Position numbers and translations under genes: made by a program. Below, in pieces: positions 1-8,218 of a stretch of DNA of 64,000 nucleotides; position 1 is the first letter of the stretch; each line of letters begins with the position of its first letter. Origin of the DNA: Bradyrhizobium nitroreducens (GTDB taxonomy: Bacteria > Pseudomonadota > Alphaproteobacteria > Rhizobiales > Xanthobacteraceae); contig NZ_LFJC01000003.1 of assembly GCF_002776695.1 (NCBI RefSeq), positions 583,588 through 647,587 on the forward strand, written 5' to 3'. The notes under the pieces are model-generated. The model saw only the letters and a program-made list of their open reading frames with translations, was not told where the DNA came from and did no database searches.

Positions 1-294
1 TCGCGGATGTGGGCGCGGATCAAGGGCAAGACCGAGAACGATCTGCTCAAGTTGCCGTTCAGGGCCGCCTACATGTTCCGGCCCGGCGCGATCCAGCCTT
101 TGCACGGCGCCCGTTCCAAGACCGCCTGGGTGCAGGCGGTCTATACCGCAACCGGGCCGCTCTGGTCGGTGCTGCGCCTGATATCGCCGCGGCTCGTCAC
201 CTCGACCGAGCAGATCGGCCGCGGCATGATCCGCGTCGTCCGGGAAGGGTATCCGCGGAAGGTGCTGGAGATGGCGGATATCAATAGCCTCTAG
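1..294 (+). CDS. NAD-dependent epimerase-like protein, 3' end only
   Basis: The reading frame is open from the first base, so the gene begins upstream of the window and only about 97 C-terminal residues are seen. The segment has KGKTEN, the FRPGAIQPLHG stretch and a C-terminal LEMADINSL. I recognise this as the tail of the short atypical SDR/epimerase proteins of Bradyrhizobium. The Rossmann nucleotide-binding part lies outside the window, so the substrate cannot be judged. It ends in TAG, 82 bases before the next gene on the same strand. Confidence 0.6.
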   Translation, partial: SRMWARIKGKTENDLLKLPFRAAYMFRPGAIQPLHGARSKTAWVQAVYTATGPLWSVLRLISPRLVTSTEQIGRGMIRVVREGYPRKVLEMADINSL

Positions 295-376
295 CCGGCC
301 GGTCCGTTAGTTTGTGCGGAAATATCGCGGCCTGCGCGCGTTGAGGCCTGTCCACTCCGAAGGAGAAGCGTCGGCG

Positions 377-826
377 ATGTCGCCCCAGCTCAAACTGATC
401 GCCCTCGACGCCGACGATCTCGCCGTGATCTCGACCCATGTCCAGGACGCCCGTGTCCAGATCTCCGACATCATCTGGCGGCAGGCCGAGAAGCGGCTTG
501 TGGTCGGGATGAGCCGGCTGGACTGGGAGCAGACGCTGGAAGGGCAGGCCGAGCCGCGCCGGCTGGTTGCCGCGCTCCGCTTCGACCGCGTGCTCGCCTG
601 CAAATCGCGCAACATCGACTTGGGCGCTCCCGACAAGGTCCTGGACCTCGTCGGCATCGAGTTTCACCCGCGGGACGGGCGCGAAGCGGAGCCTGGCGGC
701 AGCGCCCTGCTCTTGTTCGCGCAAGGCGGCGCCGTCCGGCTCGACGTCGAATGCCTGGAATGCGAGCTCACCGACCTCGGGGCGGACGCGCTGGGAACGG
801 GCGTGGAGATCGAGGGGAAGCTGTGA
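377..826 (+). CDS. DUF2948 family protein
   Basis: A 149-residue soluble protein of unknown function starting MSPQLKLIALDADDLAVIS, the usual opening of the DUF2948 family. The ATG at 377 is preferred over in-frame codons upstream because AGGAG lies 11 bases before it and the family starts there. It has no signal peptide or membrane segment. In alphaproteobacteria this family commonly sits just upstream of hisD, as here (146-base gap), so it may be co-transcribed. No catalytic motif is visible. Confidence 0.85.
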   Translation: MSPQLKLIALDADDLAVISTHVQDARVQISDIIWRQAEKRLVVGMSRLDWEQTLEGQAEPRRLVAALRFDRVLACKSRNIDLGAPDKVLDLVGIEFHPRDGREAEPGGSALLLFAQGGAVRLDVECLECELTDLGADALGTGVEIEGKL

Positions 827-971
827 GTTTGCCTGTATACCAGCCGCACCGTCCCGGGGCCTGCGCCAGGACGGCGCCTTGCGAGGGTTGACGCCGCTTC
901 CCCGCCGCGCCATTGAGCAGGGGCCCGGTGCGCCAATCCGCCCAAAAGACCATCCAGAAGCCAAGCCAGAC

Positions 972-2267
972 ATGCCCGTTCGTCTCGACCGCAGCAGCGC
1001 CGATTTTGACCAGCGATTCGCGGCCTTCCTCGCCGCCAAGCGCGAGGTCTCGGCCGACGTCGAGGCCGCCGCACGCGCGATCGTCGACGACGTGGCCAAG
1101 CGGGGCGATGCCGCGCTGCTGGAGGCCACCGCCAAGTTCGATCGCCTGAAGCTCGACGCATCCGGCCTGCGCGTGACCGCTGATGAGATCGAGGCCGCGA
1201 CCAAGGCCTGCGAGCCTGCGACGCTGGATGCGCTCAAGCTCGCGCGGGACCGCATCGAGACCTATCACCGCCGGCAGCTGCCGCAGGACGAGCGCTTCAC
1301 CGACCCGCTCGGCGTCGAGCTCGGCTGGCGCTATACCGCGATCGAATCCGCCGGCCTCTACGTGCCCGGCGGCACCGCGGCCTATCCGTCCTCGGTGCTG
1401 ATGAACGCGGTGCCCGCCAGGGTCGCCGGCGTCTCGCGCCTCGTGATGGTGGTGCCCTCGCCCGACGGCAAGCTCAATCCGCTGGTGCTGGCGGCGGCGC
1501 ATCTCGGCGGCGTCACCGAGATTTACCGCGTCGGCGGCGCGCAGGCCGTGGCCGCGCTGGCGCACGGCACCGCGACGATCGCGCCGGTCGCAAAAATCGT
1601 CGGCCCGGGCAACGCCTATGTCGCCGCCGCGAAGCGGCTGGTGTTCGGCAAGGTCGGCATCGACATGATCGCGGGTCCCTCCGAGGTGCTCGTCATCGCC
1701 GACGACACCGGCAATGCCGACTGGATCGCCGCCGACCTGCTGGCGCAGGCCGAGCATGATGCCAGCGCGCAGTCGATCCTGATCACCGACTCCGCGCGCC
1801 TCGCCGCCGACGTCGAAAAGGCCGTCGAAGCGCAGTTGAAGACGCTGCCGCGCGCCGCGATCGCCGGCCCCTCCTGGGCCGATTTCGGCGCCATCATCTT
1901 GGTGAAGAACCTGGCCGACAGCATTCCGCTTGCGGATGCGATCGCCGCCGAGCATCTCGAGATCATGACCGTGGATCCCGATGCGCTCGCCGCAAAAATC
2001 CGCAACGCCGGCGCGGTGTTCCTCGGACCGCATACGCCCGAGGCGATCGGCGATTATGTCGGCGGCTCCAACCACGTGCTGCCGACGGCGCGCTCGGCGC
2101 GATTCTCCTCGGGCCTGTCGGTGCACGACTTCATGAAGCGCACCTCGATCCTGAAATGCGGCCCGGATCAGCTGCGTGCGCTGGGCCCGGCCGCGATGAC
2201 GCTCGGCAAGGCGGAGGGGCTAGACGCCCATTCGCGCTCGATTGGATTGCGCCTCAATCTGTCATGA
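972..2267 (+). CDS. hisD: Histidinol dehydrogenase
   Basis: Catalyses the last two steps of histidine synthesis, the NAD-dependent oxidation of L-histidinol to L-histidine, as a cytosolic zinc homodimer. The 431 residues match the family length. Recognisable are [20 protein letters not shown], the [12 protein letters not shown] and [11 protein letters not shown] blocks, and AEHLEIM, which holds a zinc/catalytic region. The ATG at 972 ([16 protein letters not shown]) fits the family N-terminus. Its TGA overlaps the next gene's ATG (ATGA), showing translational coupling to the UPF0262 gene. Confidence 0.96.
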   Translation: MPVRLDRSSADFDQRFAAFLAAKREVSADVEAAARAIVDDVAKRGDAALLEATAKFDRLKLDASGLRVTADEIEAATKACEPATLDALKLARDRIETYHRRQLPQDERFTDPLGVELGWRYTAIESAGLYVPGGTAAYPSSVLMNAVPARVAGVSRLVMVVPSPDGKLNPLVLAAAHLGGVTEIYRVGGAQAVAALAHGTATIAPVAKIVGPGNAYVAAAKRLVFGKVGIDMIAGPSEVLVIADDTGNADWIAADLLAQAEHDASAQSILITDSARLAADVEKAVEAQLKTLPRAAIAGPSWADFGAIILVKNLADSIPLADAIAAEHLEIMTVDPDALAAKIRNAGAVFLGPHTPEAIGDYVGGSNHVLPTARSARFSSGLSVHDFMKRTSILKCGPDQLRALGPAAMTLGKAEGLDAHSRSIGLRLNLS

Positions 2268-2761
2268 CAAAGCCGCCCGAACAGGACGACTCCAACAATC
2301 GCATCGTCGCGGTCACGCTTGACGAAGACTCGATCGGCCGTTCCGGCCCCGACATCGAGCACGAGCGTGCGATCGCGATCTACGATCTGATCGAGCAGAA
2401 CCTGTTCGCGCCCGACGGCGCCGAAGGGAAGGGCCCGTTCACGCTGCATCTCGGCATCACCGGCAACCGTCTGATGTTCGACATCCGCCGCGAGGACGGC
2501 ACGCCCGTCGTCGCGCATCTGTTGTCGCTGACGCCGTTCCGGCGGATCGTGAAGGACTATTTCATGATCTGCGACAGCTACTACCAGGCGATCCGCACCG
2601 CGACCCCCGACAAGATCGAGGCCATCGACATGGGCCGGCGCGGCATCCATGACGAGGGATCGCGCACGCTGCAGGAGCGGCTGAAGGGCAAGGTACGGGT
2701 CGACTTCGAGACCTCGCGCCGGCTGTTCACGCTCATCACTGTCCTTCATTGGAAGGGTTAA
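2264..2761 (+). CDS. UPF0262 family protein
   Basis: A 165-residue cytosolic protein of the alphaproteobacterial UPF0262 family, function unknown. It begins [19 protein letters not shown] and contains the conserved [16 protein letters not shown] and [12 protein letters not shown] blocks. Its start overlaps the hisD stop by four bases. The hisD - UPF0262 - phosphatase order is conserved in rhizobia, which supports an operon but gives no biochemical role. Confidence 0.9.
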   Translation: MTKPPEQDDSNNRIVAVTLDEDSIGRSGPDIEHERAIAIYDLIEQNLFAPDGAEGKGPFTLHLGITGNRLMFDIRREDGTPVVAHLLSLTPFRRIVKDYFMICDSYYQAIRTATPDKIEAIDMGRRGIHDEGSRTLQERLKGKVRVDFETSRRLFTLITVLHWKG

Positions 2762-2763
2762 AC

Positions 2764-2812
2764 GCGCATGATCCCGAAAAGTGGGAACCGGTTTTCGGAT
2801 CGGATCATGCGC
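2764..2812. repeat. Palindromic intergenic repeat (gatcatgc family)
   Basis: The outer arms GCGCATGATCC and GGATCATGCGC are perfect inverted copies, and inner CGAAAA / TTTTCG arms flank an ACCGG core. This is a common Bradyrhizobium intergenic repeat. A related copy lies at 58014-58060. It fills most of the 72-base gap between the UPF0262 and phosphatase genes, so it would form a hairpin inside the transcript if these are co-transcribed. Confidence 0.8.
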
Positions 2813-2833
2813 AAGACCAAAAGAGCGTGAGCG

Positions 2834-3301
2834 ATGGCTGCGCCGCCACGCGCAAGCAATCCGCAGTCCGTGCTGTTCGCCTGTGCGATGAACAGCGTGC
2901 GCTCGCCGATGGCCGAGAGCCTGCTGCAGCACATGTTTCCGCAGGGCCTCTACGTGAAATCGGCCGGCGCCAGGAAGGGCGAGCTCGATCCGTTTGCCGT
3001 TGCCGTGATGGCCGAGCTCGGCCAGGACATCTCCGCCCACAAGCCGCAGACCTTCGAGGAGCTGGAGGATTGGGAGGGGCTGAATTTCGACCTCATCATC
3101 ACGCTCTCGCCCGAGGCGCATCACAAGGCGCTGGAGCTGACGCGGACGCTCGCCGCCGACGTCGAATACTGGCCGACGCAGGATCCCACCACCATCGAAG
3201 GCAGCCGTGACCAGAAGCTCGCCGCCTATCGCGAGGTCTGCGACCAGCTGATGATGCGCATCCGCCGGCGGTTTGCGAAGGTCGGTGCGGCGAGCGGTTA
3301 G
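2834..3301 (+). CDS. Low-molecular-weight protein-tyrosine-phosphatase / ArsC-like protein
   Basis: A 155-residue protein with the LMW-PTP active-site loop CAMNSVRSP (Cys, five residues, Arg) near residue 17, so the chemistry should run through a phosphocysteine. The family covers tyrosine phosphatases and thioredoxin-type arsenate reductases. Nothing around it (no arsB or arsR) points to arsenic, and the hisD neighbourhood is the usual place for this paralogue in alphaproteobacteria. A late WPTQDPT stretch resembles the general-acid Asp-Pro loop. Physiological substrate unknown. Confidence 0.88.
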   Translation: MAAPPRASNPQSVLFACAMNSVRSPMAESLLQHMFPQGLYVKSAGARKGELDPFAVAVMAELGQDISAHKPQTFEELEDWEGLNFDLIITLSPEAHHKALELTRTLAADVEYWPTQDPTTIEGSRDQKLAAYREVCDQLMMRIRRRFAKVGAASG

Positions 3302-3316
3302 TCTCGTGCCCCGGAC

Positions 3317-3362
3317 GCCTCTTCTCCCTCGCCCCGCGTGCGGGGAGAGGCGAAGAAGGCGT
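3317..3362. repeat. Short palindromic repeat between phosphatase and maf
   Basis: CGCCTCTTCTCCCTCGCCCC followed after a GTG-type loop by GGGGAGAGGCGAAGAAGGCG forms an imperfect hairpin. It belongs to the 'cctctccc...gggagagg' class of repeats seen again at 30182, 31388 and 41285. The whole 3302-3505 gap contains no credible gene. Confidence 0.7.
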
Positions 3363-3505
3363 AACACCGGCGTCACAGACCGCAGGCACACGAATCTCGG
3401 CATCTCCTCGAATCACCAAACCTCGGGTTCCCGGGTTGTGAAATCAGCCCCCTTCCGATAGGTTCCGCGCGCAATTCACCCCTGTTTCATCCCCCAAATC
3501 ACCTG

Positions 3506-4135
3506 ATGCTCGGCCGCCCCAAATTCGTACTTGCCTCCGGTTCGCCGCGGCGCCTGTCGCTGCTCAACCAGGCCGGCATCGAGCCGGACGCGCTCCGGCC
3601 GGCCGACGTCGACGAGACGCCGAGGCGGGGCGAGCTGCCGCGTGCCTGCGCCAATCGGCTCGCGCGGGCCAAGGCCGATGCGGCGCTCAAATCAGTGCAG
3701 CTCGACGACGAGCTGCGCGGGGCCTTCATCCTCGCCGCCGATACGGTGGTCGCGGTCGGCCGCCGCATCCTGCCCAAGGCCAATCTGGTGGACGAGGCGG
3801 CGCAGTGCCTGCGGCTGCTGTCGGGTCGCAACCACCGCGTCTACACCGCGATCTGCCTGGTCACGCCGCGCGAGGCGTTTCGCCAGCGCCTGATCGAGAC
3901 CCGCGTCCGCTTCAAGCGCCTCTCGGAGGACGACATCCAGGCCTATATCGGCTCCGGCGAATGGCGCGGCAAAGCCGGCGGCTATGCGGTGCAGGGCATC
4001 GCCGGCTCCTTCGTGGTCAAGATGGTGGGGTCCTACACCAACGTCGTCGGCCTGCCGCTCTACGAGACAACGACCCTGCTTGGCGGCGAGGGCTTTCCGA
4101 TTCGCTTCGGCTGGCTCAACGCCACCACCGTCTGA
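3506..4135 (+). CDS. maf: Maf family nucleoside-triphosphate pyrophosphatase
   Basis: Maf proteins hydrolyse non-canonical or modified NTPs to NMP and pyrophosphate in the cytosol, as house-cleaning enzymes. The 209 residues have the family opening [10 protein letters not shown], the central AADTVV segment and the [15 protein letters not shown] block containing the conserved Gly/Ala/Gln signature. The start [14 protein letters not shown] puts the signature at the usual distance from the N-terminus. It lies upstream of yacG in the same orientation, as in other rhizobia. Confidence 0.93.
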   Translation: MLGRPKFVLASGSPRRLSLLNQAGIEPDALRPADVDETPRRGELPRACANRLARAKADAALKSVQLDDELRGAFILAADTVVAVGRRILPKANLVDEAAQCLRLLSGRNHRVYTAICLVTPREAFRQRLIETRVRFKRLSEDDIQAYIGSGEWRGKAGGYAVQGIAGSFVVKMVGSYTNVVGLPLYETTTLLGGEGFPIRFGWLNATTV

Positions 4136-4278
4136 GCCGAACGCCTCGGCTCGACAAAATCGCGAAAACAACCCCATGCACAGTAGAATGGCCTGACGGC
4201 GCGCATGCGCCTCCTCCCGAGGAACCCGTTTGCCGCCAGGCTCTTGAACCCCTTCACCCCGTGCACGCCGCCGACATC

Positions 4279-4461
4279 ATGGACGACCAGGTCAAAAAGC
4301 CCGTAAGCCCGCTCAAAACCTGCCCGATCTGCGGCAAGCCGCAGTCGGAGGCGACCCGTCCGTTCTGCTCCTCGCGCTGCCGCGACGTCGATCTGAACCG
4401 CTGGCTGAAAGGCTCCTACGTCATCCCCGGCCGCGACGACGACGTGGATGATGTCGAATAG
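4279..4461 (+). CDS. yacG: DNA gyrase inhibitor YacG, zinc-binding
   Basis: A 60-residue protein with the YacG zinc ribbon: CPICG, then FCSSRC about 17 residues on, followed by DLNRWL and an acidic tail (DDDVDDVE). E. coli YacG binds GyrB and inhibits gyrase. The acidic end fits this, but the interaction is inferred from family. The ATG at 4279 gives [19 protein letters not shown]. An in-frame GTG at 4261 would add six residues and cannot be excluded. Confidence 0.92.
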   Translation: MDDQVKKPVSPLKTCPICGKPQSEATRPFCSSRCRDVDLNRWLKGSYVIPGRDDDVDDVE

Positions 4462-4646
4462 TAAATAATATCAATGGCTTGATCCAACGATCGAGCGGCC
4501 GCGCGCCGGCCGCGGCAACGCGGCCGCAGCTTGTGCACAGCCGGGCCGCGCCCGGCGAAGCCTCTTGGCGAAGCCGGGTGGACAGGCCGCCCCGAGCCCA
4601 CTATAAACCGCCCGCTCGATGGGCTTTGGCCCCTCTCTTGGAGCAC

Positions 4647-4722
4647 GCCCAGGTAGCTCAGTTGGTAGAGCATGCGACTGAAAATCGCAGTGTCGGTGGT
4701 TCGATTCCGCCCCTGGGCACCA
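4647..4722 (+). tRNA. tRNA-Phe (anticodon GAA)
   Basis: A complete 76-nt cloverleaf. Acceptor arms GCCCAGG (4647-4653) and CCTGGGC (4712-4718) pair perfectly. The D-arm is AGCTC...GAGC. The anticodon stem TGCGA/TCGCA encloses loop CTGAAAA, with GAA at 4680-4682, and the T-arm holds GGTTCGATTCC. The discriminator is A and CCA is encoded. No truncated copy of its 3' end was seen nearby to suggest an integrated element. Confidence 0.97.
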
Positions 4723-4831
4723 TTTCTTGGCCTTCCAATACAGAATAGCGAACAACCCTTGCGCGGCTTCGCGATCGGCCGGCGCCACGCCCACGGCCAC
4801 TCCCTCGCGTGCGCGATGTAGCGCGCCGGCG

Positions 4832-5959
4832 CTAATGCGCGGCGATGCCGGCGCTCTCGATCACCCGCTTGTAGCGTGCGGTCTCCGCGACGATGAACGG
4901 GCCCATCTCGGCCGGCCCCTTGTCGGCGATCGACACCTGGCCGTTGCTGGCGAGGTCCGCGACGATGCCGGGGTCGGCGAGCACGGCGGTCAGTGCCTCG
5001 GAGAGCCTGTCCACGATTCTCGGGTCGGTCCCCGCGGGGACCGAGACCCAGGTCGAGCCAACGCTGACGGCGTCGGGATAACCGGCCTCGAGCACCGTCG
5101 GCGCGTCGGGCAGCGCGGCCAGCCGCGCCGTGCCGGTGGTGCCGAGCACCTTGACCTTGCCGGTGTCGATCAGCGGCCTGAGCACGGCGAGGTAGTCGAA
5201 GGAGACGTCCAGGATGCCCGACATCATGTCGGTCATCTGGCTCGAGCCCGACTTGTAGGGTACGTGGGTCAGCTTGATGCCGGCGGCCGCCTGGAACATC
5301 TCGCCGGCAAGGTGCTGGGCGGTGCCCGGGCCGGGAGAGCCGAAATTGACCTTGCCCGGGTGAGCCTTCGCGTAGGCGACGAACTCGGCCAGCGTGCTGT
5401 AGGGCGCTGCTGCGGTCGCGACGAGGATCTGGTTGGCCGAGCTCACGCCGCGGATATGGACGTAGCTCTTGAGTGGGTCGTAGTTGAGCTTCGTCATTCC
5501 CAGATTCGGCTGGATCGTCATCGGTCCGCCGGAGGCGTAGAGCACGGTGTAGCCGTCCGCTTGCGCCCGGGCCACGAACTCCGTCCCGATGGTCCCGCCG
5601 GCGCCGGGTCGGTTCTCCACCACCACGGGCTGCCCAAGCCGCGTCCGCAGCAGCTCCGCGATCTTGCGCGAGACGAGGTCGGTGACGCCGCCGGCCCCGA
5701 ACGGCACCACCCAGGTGATCGCGCGGTTCGGCCAGGATTCCGCGGCTGTCTGAGCCCCCGCGGCGCCCGCCTGGAGTGTCAGCATCGTCGCGACGACGAG
5801 ACACAGGAGCGTCCGCGTCAACGGCGATCGAGGGCGACCGCGCAGGTCGTTGCGCGCGCCAAATCCCGCGGCCGGGCCTTGCGCACCGCCGGCCACCGCC
5901 TGCCGCGAGGATTGATGACAGCCGCGCTGCCACGACAGGACGACGAGTCCGAATTCCAT
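4832..5959 (-). CDS. Bug/TctC-family tripartite tricarboxylate transporter substrate-binding protein
   Basis: A periplasmic solute-binding protein. After a hydrophobic stretch ending AGAAGAQ come the Bug hallmarks NRAITWVVPFGAGGVTD, VVVENRPGAGGTIGTEFVA, GYTVLYASGG and VNFGSPGPGTAQHLAGEMF. The ligand is probably a carboxylate but is unknown. The ATG at 5959 has a good purine-rich site (GAGGGGGG) upstream but places the signal sequence about 50 residues in. A TTG at 5821 would give a normal signal peptide without a clear ribosome site. No tctA/tctB membrane genes are adjacent, so it is an orphan receptor. Confidence 0.85.
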   Translation of the reverse strand: MEFGLVVLSWQRGCHQSSRQAVAGGAQGPAAGFGARNDLRGRPRSPLTRTLLCLVVATMLTLQAGAAGAQTAAESWPNRAITWVVPFGAGGVTDLVSRKIAELLRTRLGQPVVVENRPGAGGTIGTEFVARAQADGYTVLYASGGPMTIQPNLGMTKLNYDPLKSYVHIRGVSSANQILVATAAAPYSTLAEFVAYAKAHPGKVNFGSPGPGTAQHLAGEMFQAAAGIKLTHVPYKSGSSQMTDMMSGILDVSFDYLAVLRPLIDTGKVKVLGTTGTARLAALPDAPTVLEAGYPDAVSVGSTWVSVPAGTDPRIVDRLSEALTAVLADPGIVADLASNGQVSIADKGPAEMGPFIVAETARYKRVIESAGIAAH

Positions 5960-6210
5960 GGATGCAGTCCCCCCTCGTTGCAGCGTGGCCGTTCATGGCC
6001 ATGTTGACCGAAGGCTACAGACTCGAGTCTCTTGCAACCATTGGCGCAGTCCGAGCATCTCTTTTGCAGAATATGAAAAGATCGATCGCGCACCATTTGC
6101 CGAGGCCAGCACGTCGATGACGACGGTTATTGCCCGGGACGCCATTTCTCCGAGCCCACGGCAGATGACGATGACCTGCAGCCTTGCAGCCAGCGGTGCT
6201 GCATGGCCGG

Positions 6211-7428
6211 TTACCCCCGCCGCGCAAACACCAACTGCCCGACGTCGATCTTCCCAGCCCTGAACCCTGCCTCGCAGTAGCACAGATAATATTCCCACAG
6301 GCGGCGGAAGGCCTCGTCGAACCCGAGCGAGGTCAGGTCGGTCCAGGCGCGGCTGAAATTGTCGCGCCAGAGTGAGAGCGTCTTGGCGTAGTCCTGCCCG
6401 AAGACGCGCTCGCGAATCACGGGCATCTCGAAGCGCTCGCCGAGCGCGCGCAGGATGTTGGTCGACGGCAGCATGCCACCCGGAAAGATGTATCTCTGGA
6501 TGAAATCGACACGCTGCCGATAGCTGCCGAAGAGCTCGTCGCGGACCGTGATGGCCTGGATGCCGGCGAGGCCGCCGGGCTTCAGCCGCTGATTCAGCTG
6601 GTTGAAATAGGCTGGCCAGAACTGCTCGCCGACGGCCTCGATCATCTCGATGGAGGCGATACGGTCGAAGCGACCATCCTGGTCGCGATAATCCTGCAAG
6701 CGGACCTCGACCTTCTCGGCCAGCCCGGCCTCGAAGATCCGCCGCCGGGCGAAGTCATGCTGCTCCTTGCTGATGGTGAGCGCCAGGACGTTGGCGCCAT
6801 GAGTCTTGGCAGCGAATTCGGCGAAGCCGCCCCAGCCGCAGCCGATCTCGAGCACGCTCTGGCCGGGCTGCAATTCGATGGCCTTGGCCAGCTGCTCGTA
6901 TTTGTGCTGTTGCGCGGCGGGAAGGTCGGCCGTGCCAGCCGAGAACAGGGCCGACGAGTAGGTCATGCTGGAATCGAGCCACGCCGCGAAGAACTCGTTG
7001 CCTAGGTCGTAATGCCGGTGGATGTTATGCCGCGATCCCTGCCTGGTGTTGCGGCGCAGGCGATGCAGCGCCTGCCGGCACAGGCGGACCAGCATGTTTC
7101 CGGCAAAGGCGCTGTCGACCAGATCTTCGTTGAGACAGAAGACGTAGAGAAGCTGGGCGAGATCGGGCGTGGTCCAGTCGCCGCGAATGTAGGCCTCGGC
7201 CATGCCGATATCGCCGCCGATGACGAGGCTGCGCGCGAACCTGTAATTGTTGAGCTCGATCGTGGCGGACGGACCCGGGAGCTGGCCGCGCAACGTGACC
7301 ATTCGCTGGTCGGGAAGGCGCACGTGAACGGTGCCGCGCCGAAGCTGCGATGCGAGGCGCAGCGCCAGTCGGGCGAAGAACGGGACGTCGTCAAATCGAA
7401 CGGCTTGATGCGTGGCTGCGAGGTCCAT
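6211..7428 (-). CDS. cfa: Cyclopropane-fatty-acyl-phospholipid synthase family methyltransferase
   Basis: A SAM-dependent enzyme that transfers a methyl carbon to the double bond of unsaturated phospholipid acyl chains. The 405 residues have an N-terminal lipid-binding region, HYDLGNEFF (139-147), MTYSSALF (155-162) and the SAM loop VLEIGCGWGG (192-201). It is the third gene of a tight operon, starting 3 bases after the DUF1365 stop. Some paralogues act only as methylases that make methyl-alkenoic acids, precursors of furan fatty acids in Rhodobacter. Sequence alone does not separate the two activities. Confidence 0.9.
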   Translation of the reverse strand: MDLAATHQAVRFDDVPFFARLALRLASQLRRGTVHVRLPDQRMVTLRGQLPGPSATIELNNYRFARSLVIGGDIGMAEAYIRGDWTTPDLAQLLYVFCLNEDLVDSAFAGNMLVRLCRQALHRLRRNTRQGSRHNIHRHYDLGNEFFAAWLDSSMTYSSALFSAGTADLPAAQQHKYEQLAKAIELQPGQSVLEIGCGWGGFAEFAAKTHGANVLALTISKEQHDFARRRIFEAGLAEKVEVRLQDYRDQDGRFDRIASIEMIEAVGEQFWPAYFNQLNQRLKPGGLAGIQAITVRDELFGSYRQRVDFIQRYIFPGGMLPSTNILRALGERFEMPVIRERVFGQDYAKTLSLWRDNFSRAWTDLTSLGFDEAFRRLWEYYLCYCEAGFRAGKIDVGQLVFARRG

Positions 7429-7431
7429 GGT

Positions 7432-8214
7432 CTAGATCTCACGTTGTTTCAAACGAGGCACGTAGGGAACACCTTTGAGCCAGAGCCGCATCGCTTGCCA
7501 GTGAATGGCTGCGATCACCTTGAATGTCAGGAAGGGCAGGCCGACGAGCGCAGCCGACAGGGATCGGCCGGTCAGGGCACGGCGTCGCCCGCAGAAGGCC
7601 GCCGCAAACATCGGGCCTTGCGCGCCGCTCTGCAGAATTCTGACTTTCACATCCTGCTCGGGCGAAGACACGCTGAAGCGATAATGCGTCTCCATCGCCA
7701 TGAAGGGCGAGACGTAGAATGCCTTCGCCTGGCGTTGTCGGATGGTGCCGTCCGCGGCGCCCTGCACCGGCAGGACGTAGGAATGCATCTCGCCGAAGGT
7801 GTTGCGGACCTCGTAGATCAACAGGGCGGGATCGCCGGACGCGCCGTAGCAGAAATAGATCGACAGCGGGTTGAACACGTAGCCGAGGATCCTGGGATAG
7901 CAGAGCAGGAGCACGCGGCCTCCGGAGAGGTCGATGCCGCGTGCCGCGGCAAGGCGTCGGGCGTATTGGCTGAGGCCGCCCTTGCCGTCACCGTGATCGC
8001 GCTCGTGGAAGCTGAAGGGCGCGGCGCGATTGATGCCGAACAACCGGGATTGGCGATCCGCTTCATCGAGCCGGTCGAGGTCGATCAACAGGTTCATCAC
8101 GCGGTAGGTGAACCTGTGCTGCACGGGCCGCCATCGCGCGTGCATCACCTTCCCCCAATAGAGCGCGGCGGGCGCCATCGCATCCTCCGCTCTGGCTGGT
8201 TTGGTTTGGACCAT
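7432..8214 (-). CDS. DUF1365 family protein
   Basis: A 260-residue protein of the DUF1365 family, which is usually encoded between an FAD amine-oxidase-like gene and a CFA synthase, exactly as here. Visible blocks are YWGKVMHARWRPVQHRFTYR, LLCYPRILGYVFNPLSIYFC and FYVSPFMAMETHYRF. The ATG at 8214 lies 4 bases after the upstream stop, so this start fits an operon better than longer in-frame alternatives. The biochemical function is unknown; membrane-lipid modification is inferred from partners. Confidence 0.88.
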   Translation of the reverse strand: MVQTKPARAEDAMAPAALYWGKVMHARWRPVQHRFTYRVMNLLIDLDRLDEADRQSRLFGINRAAPFSFHERDHGDGKGGLSQYARRLAAARGIDLSGGRVLLLCYPRILGYVFNPLSIYFCYGASGDPALLIYEVRNTFGEMHSYVLPVQGAADGTIRQRQAKAFYVSPFMAMETHYRFSVSSPEQDVKVRILQSGAQGPMFAAAFCGRRRALTGRSLSAALVGLPFLTFKVIAAIHWQAMRLWLKGVPYVPRLKQREI

Positions 8215-8218
8215 CGCC

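Noticed and set aside
4647..6210. tRNA-Phe as the attachment site of an integrated element
   Set aside because: No integrase and no repeated tRNA 3' end were found; the neighbouring genes have ordinary composition.
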